NCBI GenBank assembly: GCA_030847615.1
Contig: JAUMIR010000003.1
Location: forward strand, 63,783,001-63,847,000
Source of the DNA: Gambelia wislizenii
Lineage: Eukaryota > Chordata > Lepidosauria > Squamata > Crotaphytidae
Direction: 5' to 3'
DNA: 64,000 bases
The notes beneath the pieces are model-generated. The model did no database searches. It had not been told where the DNA came from and saw only the letters and a list, made by a program, of their open reading frames with translations. Every line of letters starts with the position of its first letter. Position 1 is the stretch's first letter. The translations under genes and the position numbers were made by a program. This document shows, piece after piece, positions 54,985 to 64,000 of this stretch.

Positions 54985-55305
54985 GGGTTCCCTTCTTTGC
55001 CAAACTGACAGTTTTAAAAAACAGTTTAAAAAGCACACAATCACTAGCACTTCTGGGTGCTTGACACCAAGCCTGACCATGTGCATATCCGACCAATCAG
55101 ATTTTCAGTTCTGCCCTCTCCAGACTGTGCAACAAATCACAGCAGTTGTCCCAACAAGCAGGAATGCACATTTCCTTCGGAGATTTTTAAAAAGTTCAGG
55201 AAAAGCTGCAAAAGCTTTTCCCATGGAATATTTGGTGTTTTTTTACCCCCGCCCCCGTCCTTCTGAATACATCGACCCACCATGAGATCCCATTGGGACA
55301 AAAGG
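54985..55305 (-). mobile_element. Repeat family A, copy A3 (minus), split by CR1
   Basis: In complement to A1: CCGACCAATCAGATTTTCAG, TTGTCCCAACAAGCAGGAAT and CATGAGATCCCATTGGGAC. CR1 begins at about 55309, and a family A-type end TTTAGACAAGCCC follows CR1 at 55912-55924. The left limit is approximate. Confidence 0.55.
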
Positions 55306-55308
55306 TAT

Positions 55309-55899
55309 TCTCCTAAAAAAAAAGCAAATGTGATTCTAGGCTGTATCAATAGGAGTATAGTGTATAGATCAAGGGAAGTAATAGTGCCACTCTGTTTTGC
55401 TTTGGTCAGCCCTCACCTGGAATAGGACACCACAGTTCAAGAAGGATATGGACAAGCTGGAACATGTCCAGAGGAGGGTGACCAAAATGGTGGGAGGTCT
55501 GGAAGCATTGCCCTATGAGGAGTGGCTTAGGGAGCTGGGTATGTTTAACCTGGAGAAGAGAAGATTAAGAGGTGACATGATAGCCATGTTTAAAGATATG
55601 TCATGCTGAAGATAGAGCAGGCTTGTTTTCTGCTGGTCTAGAGACTAGGACACAGAACAATGGACTCAAAGTACAGAAGAAGAGATTCCACCTAAATATT
55701 AGGAGGAACTTCCTGACAGTAAGAGCTGTTCAGTAGTGGAATACACTGCCTCATAGTGTGGTGGAGTCTGTTTCTTTGGAGGTTTTTAAACAGAGGCTGG
55801 ATGGTTATCTGTTGGGAATGCTTTGATTGGGTATTCCTACATGGCAGGGGGTTGGACTAGATGGCCCTTGTGGTCTCTATGATTCTGTGATTCTATGAG
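55309..55899 (+). mobile_element. CR1 LINE 3' fragment
   Basis: CR1 C-terminal codons ([22 protein letters not shown], then [12 protein letters not shown]) with small deletions near 55424 and 55600, then GTTGGACTAGATGGCCC and a GATTCTGTGATTCTATG tail. 5'-truncated. Confidence 0.92.
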
Positions 55900-56068
55900 G
55901 AGTACTTTCACCATTTAGACAAGCCCTCAGTTTTTTTTAAAAATGGGTAGTCTCTCTCTCTCTCTCTCTGGCTTTTCTTTGCAAATGAAGATTCCAGAAG
56001 GACTCATCCCACACTTTCTGCAAGCACACTGATGACTGAAAAGGCCAATCCGAGATAAACATGTCCGG

Positions 56069-58057
56069 TTGCAGAAAGCACAGCAGAAGGTCTCCTTGGG
56101 TGAGGAGCTTAGGAAAATGAAGCAGGCTGGACAACGACTAGAGCGCACCTGGCAGAAGACTCGACTCTTAGCCGACAAGACTCGTCATAGGAATTTCCTT
56201 AATTCTTATCGAGAGGCGATACGTGCAGCGCAGAAGTCTTTCTCCGCTGCACGTATTGCATCTGCAGAGTCCCATCCAGCAGAATTGTTTAGGGTGGTGG
56301 GGGAGCTGACGCAGATTCCACCTGCGCAGAACCCCTTACTCAACCCAACAACGGCCTGCTGTGATGCATTTAACATCCACTTTGCAGATAAAATCTCTCG
56401 GATAAGAGCCGACTTAGATGCCAGTGTTATGACTGAATCTATAGACGAGGTGTCCAGCAACTCTGTTGATGAAATTTTATTGGATCAGCTTCAATCTGTG
56501 AGTACCGATGACGTGGACAAGCTCCTTGGTAGAGTGAGGAAAACGACCTGTCCCCTCGATCCCTGTCCATCTTGGCTGGCCACCCAAGGGGGTGACGCAT
56601 CGAGAGTACTCCTTAGGGATATTATCAATGCGTCCTTCAGGGAGGGCTCCCTTCCACCTTGTCTGAAGGAAGCGGTGGTTAAGCCGCTCCTGAAAAAGCC
56701 TTCCCTGGACCCCTTGGACAGGAACAACTATAGGCCAGTCTCTTTGCTGCCTTTTCTAAGCAAAGTGATTGAGAGGGCGGTCGCTTCCCAACTCCAAGCT
56801 GTCTTGGATGAAACCGATTATCTAGATCCATTTCAAACTGGCTTTAGGACGGGTTATGGAGTGGAGACTGCCATGGTTGCTCTGGCTGATGACCTCCGCT
56901 TGGGTATCGACAGGGGTAGTATGACCCTGTTGGTGCTCTTGGACCTCTCAGCGGCCTTTGATACAATAGACCATTCCATCCTCTTGGATCGCCTGAGGGA
57001 GTTAGGAATTGGAGGCACTGCTTTGCAGTGGTTCCGTTCCTTCCTCTCAGGCAGATCCCAGAGGGTGAGGCTTGGGGACAGTTGCTCTACTAGAATAGAG
57101 CTTAACTGTGGCATTCCTCAGGGTGCCATCCTGTCCCCGATGCTATTTAACATCTATATGAAGCCGCTGGGAGAAGTCATTCGGAGACATGGAATGCGGT
57201 GTCATCAGTATGCGGATGACACCCAGATATACTTCTCCATGTCTCGGTCATCGGCTTCGACTTCAGATGGCATCTCTCCTCTCAATGATTGTCTTAAAGC
57301 AGTAATGGACTGGATGAGGAAAAACAAATTGAGACTGAATCCAGACAAAACGGAGGTACTAACAGTTACAGGCCCAAAACCAGGTCTGGGAATACAAACT
57401 CCAATCCTGGATGGAACTACACTCTCCTCCAAGGATTGTGTTCGCAGTCTGGGGGTGCTCCTGGATCCGTCGCTCCAGATGACTAATCAGGTTAATGCGA
57501 CGGTCAGGAGTGCCTGTTATCAACTTCGGCTGGTACGCCAGCTGCGCCCTTTCCTGGAAACTAGGGACCTCGAAACTGTGGTACATGCACTGGTAACCTC
57601 CCGTCTGGATTTCTGTAATGCGCTCTACATGGGGCTACCCTTGTGCTTGACTCGGAAACTTCAACTAGTCCAGAACATGGCAGCCAGGTTGATTTCTGGC
57701 GTTTCCAGAGGAGAGCATATAACACCGGTGCTAAAAGCTCTCCACTGGCTGCCTATTAGTTTCCGGGTACAGTACAAGGTGTTGGTTATGACCTTTAAAG
57801 CCCTACATGGCTTGGGTCCAACTTACCTCTGGGACCGCCTCCTTCCGTACGACCCTCCCCGCACACTTCGGTCCTCTGGGAGGAATCTGTTACAGCCTAT
57901 GAAAACAAGGCTGTCGGTGACCTCCCAGAGGGCCTTCTCTGCTGCTACTCCCAGATTATGGAATGGCCTGCCGGACGAGATCCGTCTTATTACCACCTTA
58001 GACAGCTTTAAAAAAGCTGTCAAGACGGATCTTTTCCGGCAGGCCTTTCCTGAATAA
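56069..58057 (+). CDS. L2-like reverse transcriptase, 662 codons, endonuclease missing
   Basis: An uninterrupted frame. The first ATG (56069) and about 11 codons come from antisense LINE Z sequence; the LINE part starts at about codon 12 (EELRKM, with ATG at 56117). The linker is followed by fingers (KPSLDPLDRNNYRPVSLLP near 56695-56750), the palm DLSAAFDTIDHS (near 56943), GIPQGAILSPMLFN (near 57111) and YADD at 57209-57220. The C-terminal part holds MVHALVTS-like and HWLPISFRVQYKVLVMTF motifs. It ends at a TAA (58055). The enzyme would copy RNA into DNA, but without the endonuclease and 5' UTR this copy is unlikely to be autonomous. No promoter is visible. Confidence 0.88.
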   Translation: MQKAQQKVSLGEELRKMKQAGQRLERTWQKTRLLADKTRHRNFLNSYREAIRAAQKSFSAARIASAESHPAELFRVVGELTQIPPAQNPLLNPTTACCDAFNIHFADKISRIRADLDASVMTESIDEVSSNSVDEILLDQLQSVSTDDVDKLLGRVRKTTCPLDPCPSWLATQGGDASRVLLRDIINASFREGSLPPCLKEAVVKPLLKKPSLDPLDRNNYRPVSLLPFLSKVIERAVASQLQAVLDETDYLDPFQTGFRTGYGVETAMVALADDLRLGIDRGSMTLLVLLDLSAAFDTIDHSILLDRLRELGIGGTALQWFRSFLSGRSQRVRLGDSCSTRIELNCGIPQGAILSPMLFNIYMKPLGEVIRRHGMRCHQYADDTQIYFSMSRSSASTSDGISPLNDCLKAVMDWMRKNKLRLNPDKTEVLTVTGPKPGLGIQTPILDGTTLSSKDCVRSLGVLLDPSLQMTNQVNATVRSACYQLRLVRQLRPFLETRDLETVVHALVTSRLDFCNALYMGLPLCLTRKLQLVQNMAARLISGVSRGEHITPVLKALHWLPISFRVQYKVLVMTFKALHGLGPTYLWDRLLPYDPPRTLRSSGRNLLQPMKTRLSVTSQRAFSAATPRLWNGLPDEIRLITTLDSFKKAVKTDLFRQAFPE

Positions 58058-58305
58058 TTATCCCGGCCCAAGACTCAGCTGCCCTTTCTAGGCTATGATT
58101 GTATGTTTTAAATTTTTTTCTTTTAATTTATATATATTTTAATTAATCCATGTTTTTAATCCTTTGTAATTTAATATTATTTTAAGGGGTGGGTGGGCTA
58201 GGGTATTGTGACTATGGGGTTTTTATATTGTAAGCCGCCCCGATTGCGTTGCAGAGGGGCGGGATATAAATAAAATTTTATTATTATTATTATTATTATT
58301 ATGAT
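56104..58305 (+). mobile_element. Young L2-like LINE, 5'-truncated, intact RT frame
   Basis: About 2.2 kb, from the pre-RT linker to the end. The 3' UTR has a perfect stem CCGCCCC (58235-58241) and GGGGCGG (58256-58262), then ATATAAATAAA and (ATT)n to about 58303. Compared with the copy at 44331 it lacks the endonuclease. The full-length frame and clean ends indicate a recent insertion. Confidence 0.9.
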
Positions 58306-58907
58306 GATGATTCTGGGTTGTGATTCTTTCTGTGTTGTATTTCTCTTCAAGACTTGTTTGGCATGAGCTCTCAAATAAAGCTGCAGCATTGTGGATAGTG
58401 CGTCTCTGTGCCTCCCAATGTGAAGCCAGGGTGGACCATTGTTGGTGATCAATTTGGACAAGCCTGAAATGTTGTTCCAGGGAATCTTTGTATCTTTTTT
58501 TTGGAGCGCCCCTCTTACTCTGACCCGTGGTGAGTTCACCATAGAGTACTATTTTTGGGAGGTGATGGTCCCCCATCCTAGAAACGTGCCCTGCCCAGCA
58601 CAGCTGTGTTCTCAATATATGACCTCAATGCTGGTGATCCCTGCTTGCTCAAGGACAGCAACATTAATCACATAATCAGTCCAGTGTATATTTAGGATTT
58701 TGTGTATACAGTGCTGATGAAAGTGTTCGAGGAGTCGTAAGTGTTAATGATAGGTGACCCATGTTTCAGACCCGTAAAGGAGAATAGACAGAACAATGGC
58801 TCTATACACACTGATTTTTGTGCTTTGCCTCAGGCGTTTGTTACTGCAGACTCTTTTGTAAATGCTTCCAAATGCACTATATGACTTTGCTAATCTGCCT
58901 AGTGCTT

Positions 58908-58968
58908 TGAAAATTGGCCACAGTGGCTGGGAATTCTGTGACTTGTCATTCAAAAAGTTACTTGTTCA
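58908..58968. repeat. MITE fragment
   Basis: TTGGCCACAGTGGCTGGGAA and TTCTGTGACTTGTCATTC resemble the right half of the palindromic MITE at 3560. Confidence 0.4.
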
Positions 58969-59041
58969 AGCTTTGCTATAATATAACAAAGTTTGAGTAT
59001 CCTTGATTTGATTGATTTGTGCAGATTAAATGAAAACGCTC

Positions 59042-59384
59042 AGAGCCTTCCCACACTCCAAGGAAATGTGGCAAAGCAGTAGGAATGTTCTGTTTTCCCC
59101 GCTGCCTTCCTGTATGATGTCGGCATGCTTCCAGTGTTCTCTCATTCTGCTTGTATTGAGGACTGAAGTAAAGCAGTGTCTTTTTTCTAACCAGAAAAGC
59201 CCGTTAGCAAAAACAAACAAACAAACAAACAAACAAAAAAACCCCCACACCTTTTTACCTTGGTCCCCAAGGTAAGTAGAATGAGAGAATGCCGGAAGGA
59301 CGCCAACGTTATGCAGGAAGGCAACAGGAAAAACGGAATGTTCCTGCTCCTTTGATGCTTTTCCTTGGAGTGCGGGAAGGCTCC
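59042..59384. mobile_element. Hairpin element FB6, 343 bp, different ends
   Basis: AGAGCCTTCCCACACTCCAA at the left pairs with GGAGTGCGGGAAGGCTCC at the right. The arms continue to pair (TGCCTTCCTGTATG with CATGCAGGAAGGCA-like; TTCTCTCATTCTGCTT with AAGTAGAATGAGAGAA). The loop holds (AAAC)n at about 59210-59236 and CCTTGGTCCCCAAGG, itself a palindrome. The ends differ from FB1-FB5, but the length is the same class. No clear duplication. Confidence 0.78.
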
Positions 59385-59940
59385 TACAATTATACTTCAA
59401 GGCTATGGACTCTGTAGTACACTTACATTGAGGGAAGTGCCCTTGACACCTGAATGTTGACAGCAAATGAATGTTGTTCTGGAGCCAGACATGAAGACTG
59501 CATAATCCTATGTTGTGTTTTCTGTACTTTGTGCAGTGCATAATAGCTTTCAGTCACCTATCTGAGAGGATTAGTGTTCTTTCTTTATAGACCAAACCAA
59601 GCCTCTCATTGTTTCTGAAGAGGAATGTCTTCCCACAGTTGTCTTATTCATGCAGCAAGTGATAAATATTTTGATTGCAAGGGTTATGACATGGAATGTA
59701 AGTAGTCCACATATTTCTCCCTTTTATTTGATCCAGATCTCCAACTTTTAAGAAATCTTTCATCAATCATGAGGATCACTTGCTTGACCAAAAAAACAAA
59801 AACAAGAACCATTGCTGAAGAAATGCACCTGCCAAGACACCCCTGGCCTGACTGAGAAAAAGAAGACCCCTCATACTCATAAAACTTGAGTAAGTAACAT
59901 TTCTATGATGCAGCTAAAATTTCCATAAGATGATCTCCTG
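59385..59940. other. No recognised feature
   Basis: Apparently unique DNA. No gene recognised. Confidence 0.5.
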
Positions 59941-60167
59941 TAGGCTGTATCTGCACTGCAGAAATAATCCAGTTTGACTCTGCTTTAACTGCCATGGCTC
60001 AATACTATAGAATCCTGGGATTTGTAGTTTGTTGTGGCACTAGAGCTCTCTGACAGAGAAGGCTAAATATCTCACAAAACTACAAATCCCAGAATTCCAT
60101 AGTACTGAGCCATGACAGTTAAAGCGGTGTCAAATCAGGTTATTTCTGAAGTGCAGATGCAGCCCTA
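59941..60167. mobile_element. Palindromic MITE, GGGCTGCATCTGCAC ends
   Basis: TAGGCTGTATCTGCACTGC and GTGCAGATGCAGCCCTA are the ends, next to AGAAATAA / TTATTTCT. Inside, GAATCCTGGGATTTGTAGTT faces AACTACAAATCCCAGAATTC. No certain target duplication. Confidence 0.75.
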
Positions 60168-60656
60168 GGGCTCATCTACACAGGCCAGGATATGCTAGTT
60201 CCCTTCCGCCCTGTCCTGCCTGTGGATCAGGTCTGTTCCTCCTCCATTACCTGCACAGAACGGGAGAGAGTCCAGATGGCCACACTGGCCCGTTGCTGCA
60301 GCCACCACTGCTGCCATCCTCCTTGCTGTCTCTGAAGCCACTTGCTGCAGGCCTCATTCCTGCTGCAGAAGAGCAATGGCAGAGGGCAGCTGAAGCAATG
60401 GGCTGACGTGCTGGAAAGGGCTCCTGTGGTCACACGGCGCCCAGCCTGTTTTTGCTGGAGGAAGCAGTTTTTCCTGGGTATTATTTTAAAACATGTTATC
60501 AGGCCCCACCCCATCTCCCACCCCACCTTAGCCCCCTCTTTGCCCCTGGGGTTGTGAGGACTGCCTGATGGCAAAATGGGGCAAAAGCCCTGTGTCATCT
60601 AGACTGCAGAGCTGCAGGATGGGGGCAAGACAGAGTAAATTGCCCACGTAGACAAA
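60168..60656. mobile_element. Candidate TIR element U3
   Basis: GGGCTCATCTACACAGGCC starts directly at the end of the preceding MITE, and a loosely complementary GCCCACGTAGACAAATC lies at about 60642-60658. The interior is rich in G+C. Ends differ by several transitions, so the call is tentative. Confidence 0.4.
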
Positions 60657-60945
60657 TCTCTAGCCACATCAATAGTTCCTGAGTGGATATACACTGTGTT
60701 CTTTATATACAGAACAGTTTTCTGTAGCTGAGACTCAGTAGGATTCCCACATAACTTTTCCATCAGCCCAGTATCTTTCTACCTGATACGCATGAGAGTA
60801 AACATAAATGTGTGCCTAAAAAAACTTCCTTTATTTATGTATTTATTTTAAAAGATAGAGAACGTTTTCTTCAGCCAGCATGTCAGTTCAATTAGGAGAC
60901 CAACTTAACCTAGGCTTATGGAGACTGAAGGTCATCTCTTTATTA
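60657..60945. other. No recognised feature
   Basis: Apparently unique DNA between a candidate TIR element and a decayed LINE region. Confidence 0.4.
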
Positions 60946-60949
60946 TTTC

Positions 60950-61400
60950 ATGTGTTAAATTTGTATCCTCTCTTTCAACCATAAGTGGTTTTCTGGATAG
61001 GCAATAAATGCTCCCCAGTTTACACCAATGCAATAAAATGTAAACCTCCCCCTCCCAACCCATAAATGCAAGGCAAGCAAAGCATGGCCATAAAATCAAT
61101 GAAAACACCCAGTCAGACCAATAGCAATGTATTTACAATGGTGATAACAGGGCAATTTATCTGTTCAAAGGCCCATCTGGATAAAAATGTCTTTGCCAGC
61201 TGGTGGAAGACTATTAAGACAGGCTTCTCTTGGTGAAGTGTTCCAGCATCTGAGAGTAGCTGCTGAAAAGGTCCTCTCTCTCTTTTCTGCCATGTTGCAC
61301 ATACTGGAGGGACAGAAAAGAGATACCATATTTTAGGTACTGGTGGAACAGAAAGAAGGACCACTCCTAAAGGTCTTAAAACCTAAACAGGCTCATATGG
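60950..61400 (-). mobile_element. Degraded LINE 3' region
   Basis: TTTGTATCCTCTCTTTCAAC (tail in complement), then AAAATGTCTTTGCCAGCTGG and GTAGCTGCTGAAAAGGTCC, which match the type of element near 39700. Heavily mutated; family unnamed. Confidence 0.45.
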
Positions 61401-61544
61401 GAGAACATAGTATTTTAGATAACCTGTCCCAGTTGTGTAAAGCACTTGTGTGGGTCATGACCAACATTCTGGATTGTGTCTACAATATCCAGTGAAGCTG
61501 TTGTAATATAAGAACTATAGTGTTCCAGTGTGTGAAGATTATGT

Positions 61545-61655
61545 GGCCTTTCAGATGTTGTTGAACTCTACCTCTGAGTATTTCTCACCATTGGCTATAC
61601 TGGCTGGGGCTGCTCAGAGATGCAGTTCAACAACATCTGGAGGGCATATTATTTC
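61545..61655. repeat. hAT-type MITE core
   Basis: CAGATGTTGTTGAACTCTAC and GTTCAACAACATCTGGAGGG are near-complementary ends around TACTGGCTGGGGC. Same type as 18020 and 62090. Confidence 0.6.
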
Positions 61656-61849
61656 CATCGTGGCTTACAGCATTCTCCACCAGTTGATGTTTCCAGCACT
61701 CTTCAAAGGCAGTCCCACATAGAGTGGGTTAAAATAGCCCAACTACATCTGCCACAATGACCTTAGTTTTTATTGCTAGTTGGAAAGGTATATAAATATA
61801 CATGAGTATAAAGAGGTATGTGTAAACACTGAGGGCTAATAGGTTTTCT

Positions 61850-61985
61850 GTGGTTTATTTCCAGGCCTGACGTTTCACCTGCATCTGTGGCTGGCATCTT
61901 CAGAGAACACGGCCTCACAGCCCAGAAAAAACCCCACCGAAAACCTATGGATGCCAGCCGTGAAAGCCTTTGACTTCACACTGAG
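61850..61985. repeat. Short repeat R, copy 3, with head-to-head inversion
   Basis: The first part (GACGTTTCACCTGCATCTG, GGCTGGCATCTTCAGAG) is the complement of the R start. The second part (GAACACGGCCTCACAGCCC, ACCTATGGATGCCAGCCGTG) is forward R. The join is near 61905. Confidence 0.65.
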
Positions 61986-62205
61986 GGCTAAATCCAATTG
62001 TTAGTCCCAACTAAAGTAGACACACTATATCAGTGAGATTTACATGGCTGTTGACTTAACAAACCCCATAAATTTAATGCAGGGTGGGAATTATGCAGCC
62101 CTCCAGATGTTGCACTGCAAGTACCACTGCAATTCCTCATGTTTGGCTACCCTGGTTATGGCTGCTGGGAGTTGCAGTCCAACTTCTGGTGCATGATTCC
62201 CACCC
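61986..62205. repeat. Two MITE fragments
   Basis: First, 61990-62080 resembles the AAGTCCCACTGA-type MITE (TAGTCCCAACTAAAGTAGAC). Second, 62090-62205 is an hAT-type core (GCCCTCCAGATGTTGCACTG to GGGAGTTGCAGTCCAACTTC). Confidence 0.5.
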
Positions 62206-62212
62206 CTAACTT

Positions 62213-62456
62213 TGGTCCTTATCACGCTACAGGTCCTTATCACACTACATCTTTATAACACTATATGCTACTTTAACTGCCATGGCAACATCCTATGGAA
62301 TCCTGAGGTTTGTAGTTTAGTGAGGTCAAAGAGCTCTCTAGCTAAGTATTCTAAATGCCCCTCCCTGAGCTGCAAATCCCAGGATTCCATAGGATGTTGC
62401 ACTGGCAGTTAAAGTGAAACTTTAACTTTAATAGTGCTCTGACAGCGTAGTGTGAT
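62213..62456. mobile_element. hAT-like MITE with duplicated left end
   Basis: The left end appears twice in tandem, GGTCCTTATCACGCTACA then GGTCCTTATCACACTACA (62213-62248). The right end is GTAGTGTGATAAGGAG. Inside, CAACATCCTATGGAATCCTG faces CAGGATTCCATAGGATGTTG exactly. Confidence 0.75.
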
Positions 62457-62509
62457 AAGGAGTCCTATTGGCATACTGTTGCTGGGTTTAACAAGTGTTT
62501 ACTGTTTAA

Positions 62510-62903
62510 TAGTACTCTACGGTGAACTCACCATGGGTCAGCATAAGAGGGGTGCTCCAAAAAAGCAATACAGTACAAGGATTCCCTGAAACAACATCTC
62601 AGGCTTGGCCAAATTGATGACCAACAGTGGTCCACCCTGGCTTCTCATCGGGAGGCATGGAGACGCACTATCCACAATGCTGCAGCTTTATTTGAGAACT
62701 CATGCCGAACAAGTCTTGAAGAGAAATGACAATGCAGAAAGAATCACAACCCGGAAACATCACCCAAGGAGACCTTCTGCTGTGCTTTCTGCAGCCGGAC
62801 TTGTTTATCTCAGATTGGCCATTTTAGTCATCAGCGCACTTGCAGAAAGTGTGGGATGAGTCCTTCTTGAATCTTCGTTTGCGAAGAAAAGCCAGAGAGA
62901 GAG
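62510..62903 (+). mobile_element. LINE family Z, copy Z6 with target duplication
   Basis: Starts at the LYGELTT codons, runs through the zinc-finger end, the 3' hairpin (62873-62886) and a short GAGAGA tail. ACTGTTTAA flanks it on both sides (62501-62509 and 62904-62912). Only ~394 bp. Confidence 0.9.
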
Positions 62904-62912
62904 ACTGTTTAA

Positions 62913-63348
62913 CACTGATGAAGTATACTGCAGTCTACAAAAGATCATGCCAGCCCATAATAAATGTATCAGCCTTTTAAGAGACTTTTTTGTTGTTGCA
63001 ACAGATTAAAATGACTAACCCTGTGGAAGTTGTTACTCTACTTAGCCTAAACAAAGGAAAGGTGTCTGTTAGCCTTCAGTTGTAATCTATAAGGTTATTA
63101 CTATCATAATGGATTACATTATAGTGTGCATTGATTACTCATTTGAATCAAGTCAGAAGGAGCAATGGACTTTTCATTCCAGTGCCTTCAAAATCTCATG
63201 TACTTAAAAAAGAATCTCATGTACTTTTTTTCATGTTCTAACATAGTCTATAATTTATTTTGAATCAGTTTCTAGGCAAGCTGCTGTATCATCACATTCC
63301 ATCCATTTCCCCAGCTTTGCTCACTGTTTTGTACACAGCCTTCCTGTT
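62913..63348. other. No recognised feature
   Basis: Apparently unique DNA between a LINE copy and a TIR element. Confidence 0.5.
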
Positions 63349-63351
63349 GTA

Positions 63352-63959
63352 GGAGATTATCAGATGGGGACAAAAATAGCGTCCCCGTCTCGCTGTCTCC
63401 TCTCCCGCCCCCATCCTGGCACAAGAATGAAAAGTTTCAGACACCTACCTTTGCCGTGTTGTTTCCTCCCCCCCCCCTGGCAGTCCAGGGGTAAAGGGAG
63501 CTCGAATGGAGCCCCATTCACTTCCTGGAATGGAAATTCCTGCCATTCTCGTGAGAGGACGATCATGCGGGAAATTCAAAAGTTAAAAGGAAAACACATC
63601 AAAAACTTAAAGCACCTAAACATACTTTAAAAATTACAAGTAACTTGAGGAGGGTACAAAAAATCATTCACTTACCTCAATCTCCCAATCACACCCAAAA
63701 GTGTTCTGCCACGGACCTCCCACTGACGCTGGCATTGCACCAGCATAACAGGGTACCTTTTCACTCGCCCATCGTTCCGTGACAGAAACAGAACAGGCGA
63801 TCTATTCACAGCTTAACCCATGAATTAAAAGCAACGTGGGCAGAACGGAAGCAGCACGAGAGCACGATGACCTGGGAATGACATCATGTGAAAGGGGAAG
63901 CCCTTTTGTGATCTCCTGGCATCTTCATAACGCCATATTAAACATGTCTGATAATCTCC
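63352..63959. mobile_element. TIR element T7 with GTA target duplication
   Basis: GGAGATTATCAGAT and GTCTGATAATCTCC are inverted ends. GTA is duplicated (63349-63351 and 63960-63962). Interior: TTCACTTCCTGGAATGG, then an AT tract near 63570-63660, as in T4. 608 bp and noncoding. With T6 it defines the family by exact duplications. Confidence 0.87.
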
Positions 63960-64000
63960 GTAGGAAAATTAAAGCAAAATAGAGAGACACTAACAAGGGG

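Larger units (their letters stand above)
55951..58905 (-). mobile_element. LINE family Z, copy Z5, split by an L2-like LINE
   Basis: The 3' end with (CT)n lies at 55951-56103 (3' hairpin near 55977-55990; zinc-finger codons CNRTCLSRIGLFSHQ on the minus strand) and stops at CCTTGGGTGA. The same element resumes at about 58306 with TTCTGGGTTGTGATTCTTTC and goes on to about 58905, adding SVYRAIVLSILLYGSETW upstream of the NIHW region. The gap is exactly the L2-like copy. TGATG-type sequence at both junctions may be a short duplication masked by the (ATT)n/(GAT)n tail. Confidence 0.9.

Noticed and set aside
59026..59541. 171-codon minus-strand frame as a gene
   Set aside because: It spans hairpin FB6 and has no domain. 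Both arms being read in one frame is due to chance.

Overview
The window reads as vertebrate, most likely squamate-reptile (lizard) intergenic DNA. It is AT-leaning, has no operons, and no host exon could be recognised. The repeat mix supports the call: a CR1 LINE with an ATTCTATG-type tail, BovB/RTE, L1 and L2-like LINEs, tRNA-derived SINEs with the GGCAATGGCAAAC body, a 5S-rRNA-derived SINE, hAT and pogo/Tigger-type DNA elements, and many short nonautonomous TIR elements. This combination is typical of squamates. The species is not determined.

Layout. 0-12 kb: a hairpin (foldback) element at 678, a LINE 3' end, a minus-strand L1 with a 15-bp target duplication, a second hairpin, three TIR elements ending near GGACTATCAGA, SINEs, and a 5S-derived SINE at 10.3 kb. 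13-24 kb: Tigger-type MITEs, hairpins at 14.75 and 20.2 kb, a LINE 3' end with a (GA)n tail, and more TIR elements. 24.2-29.2 kb: a four-level nest, with a TIR element split by CR1, CR1 split by a 2.48-kb hAT element, and the hAT element carrying its own CR1, SINE and MITE insertions. 30-42 kb: sparse repeats, including a decayed L2-like LINE and CR1 tails. 42.98-48.9 kb: a minus-strand BovB broken into four pieces by three LINE insertions, one of which is itself broken by a hairpin element. 50.1-51.5 kb: a TIR element with 3-bp target duplications. 54-59 kb: L1 and CR1 fragments, then an L2-like LINE with an uninterrupted 662-codon reverse-transcriptase reading frame, itself sitting inside an older LINE. 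59-64 kb: a sixth hairpin, MITEs, and another TIR element.

No gene network is present; the relationships are between repeats. LINE families supply the machinery on which SINEs probably depend: one SINE shares a 3' end type with the L2-like LINE. Nesting gives a relative order of insertion: BovB and the (GA)n-tailed LINE are older than the L2-like copies, and CR1 is older than the hAT element. The most unusual signal is the set of six long hairpins. In at least five, the two arms of one copy match each other much better than they match arms of other copies, and four of the six are 341-344 bp long. All coordinates and alignments were made by eye.
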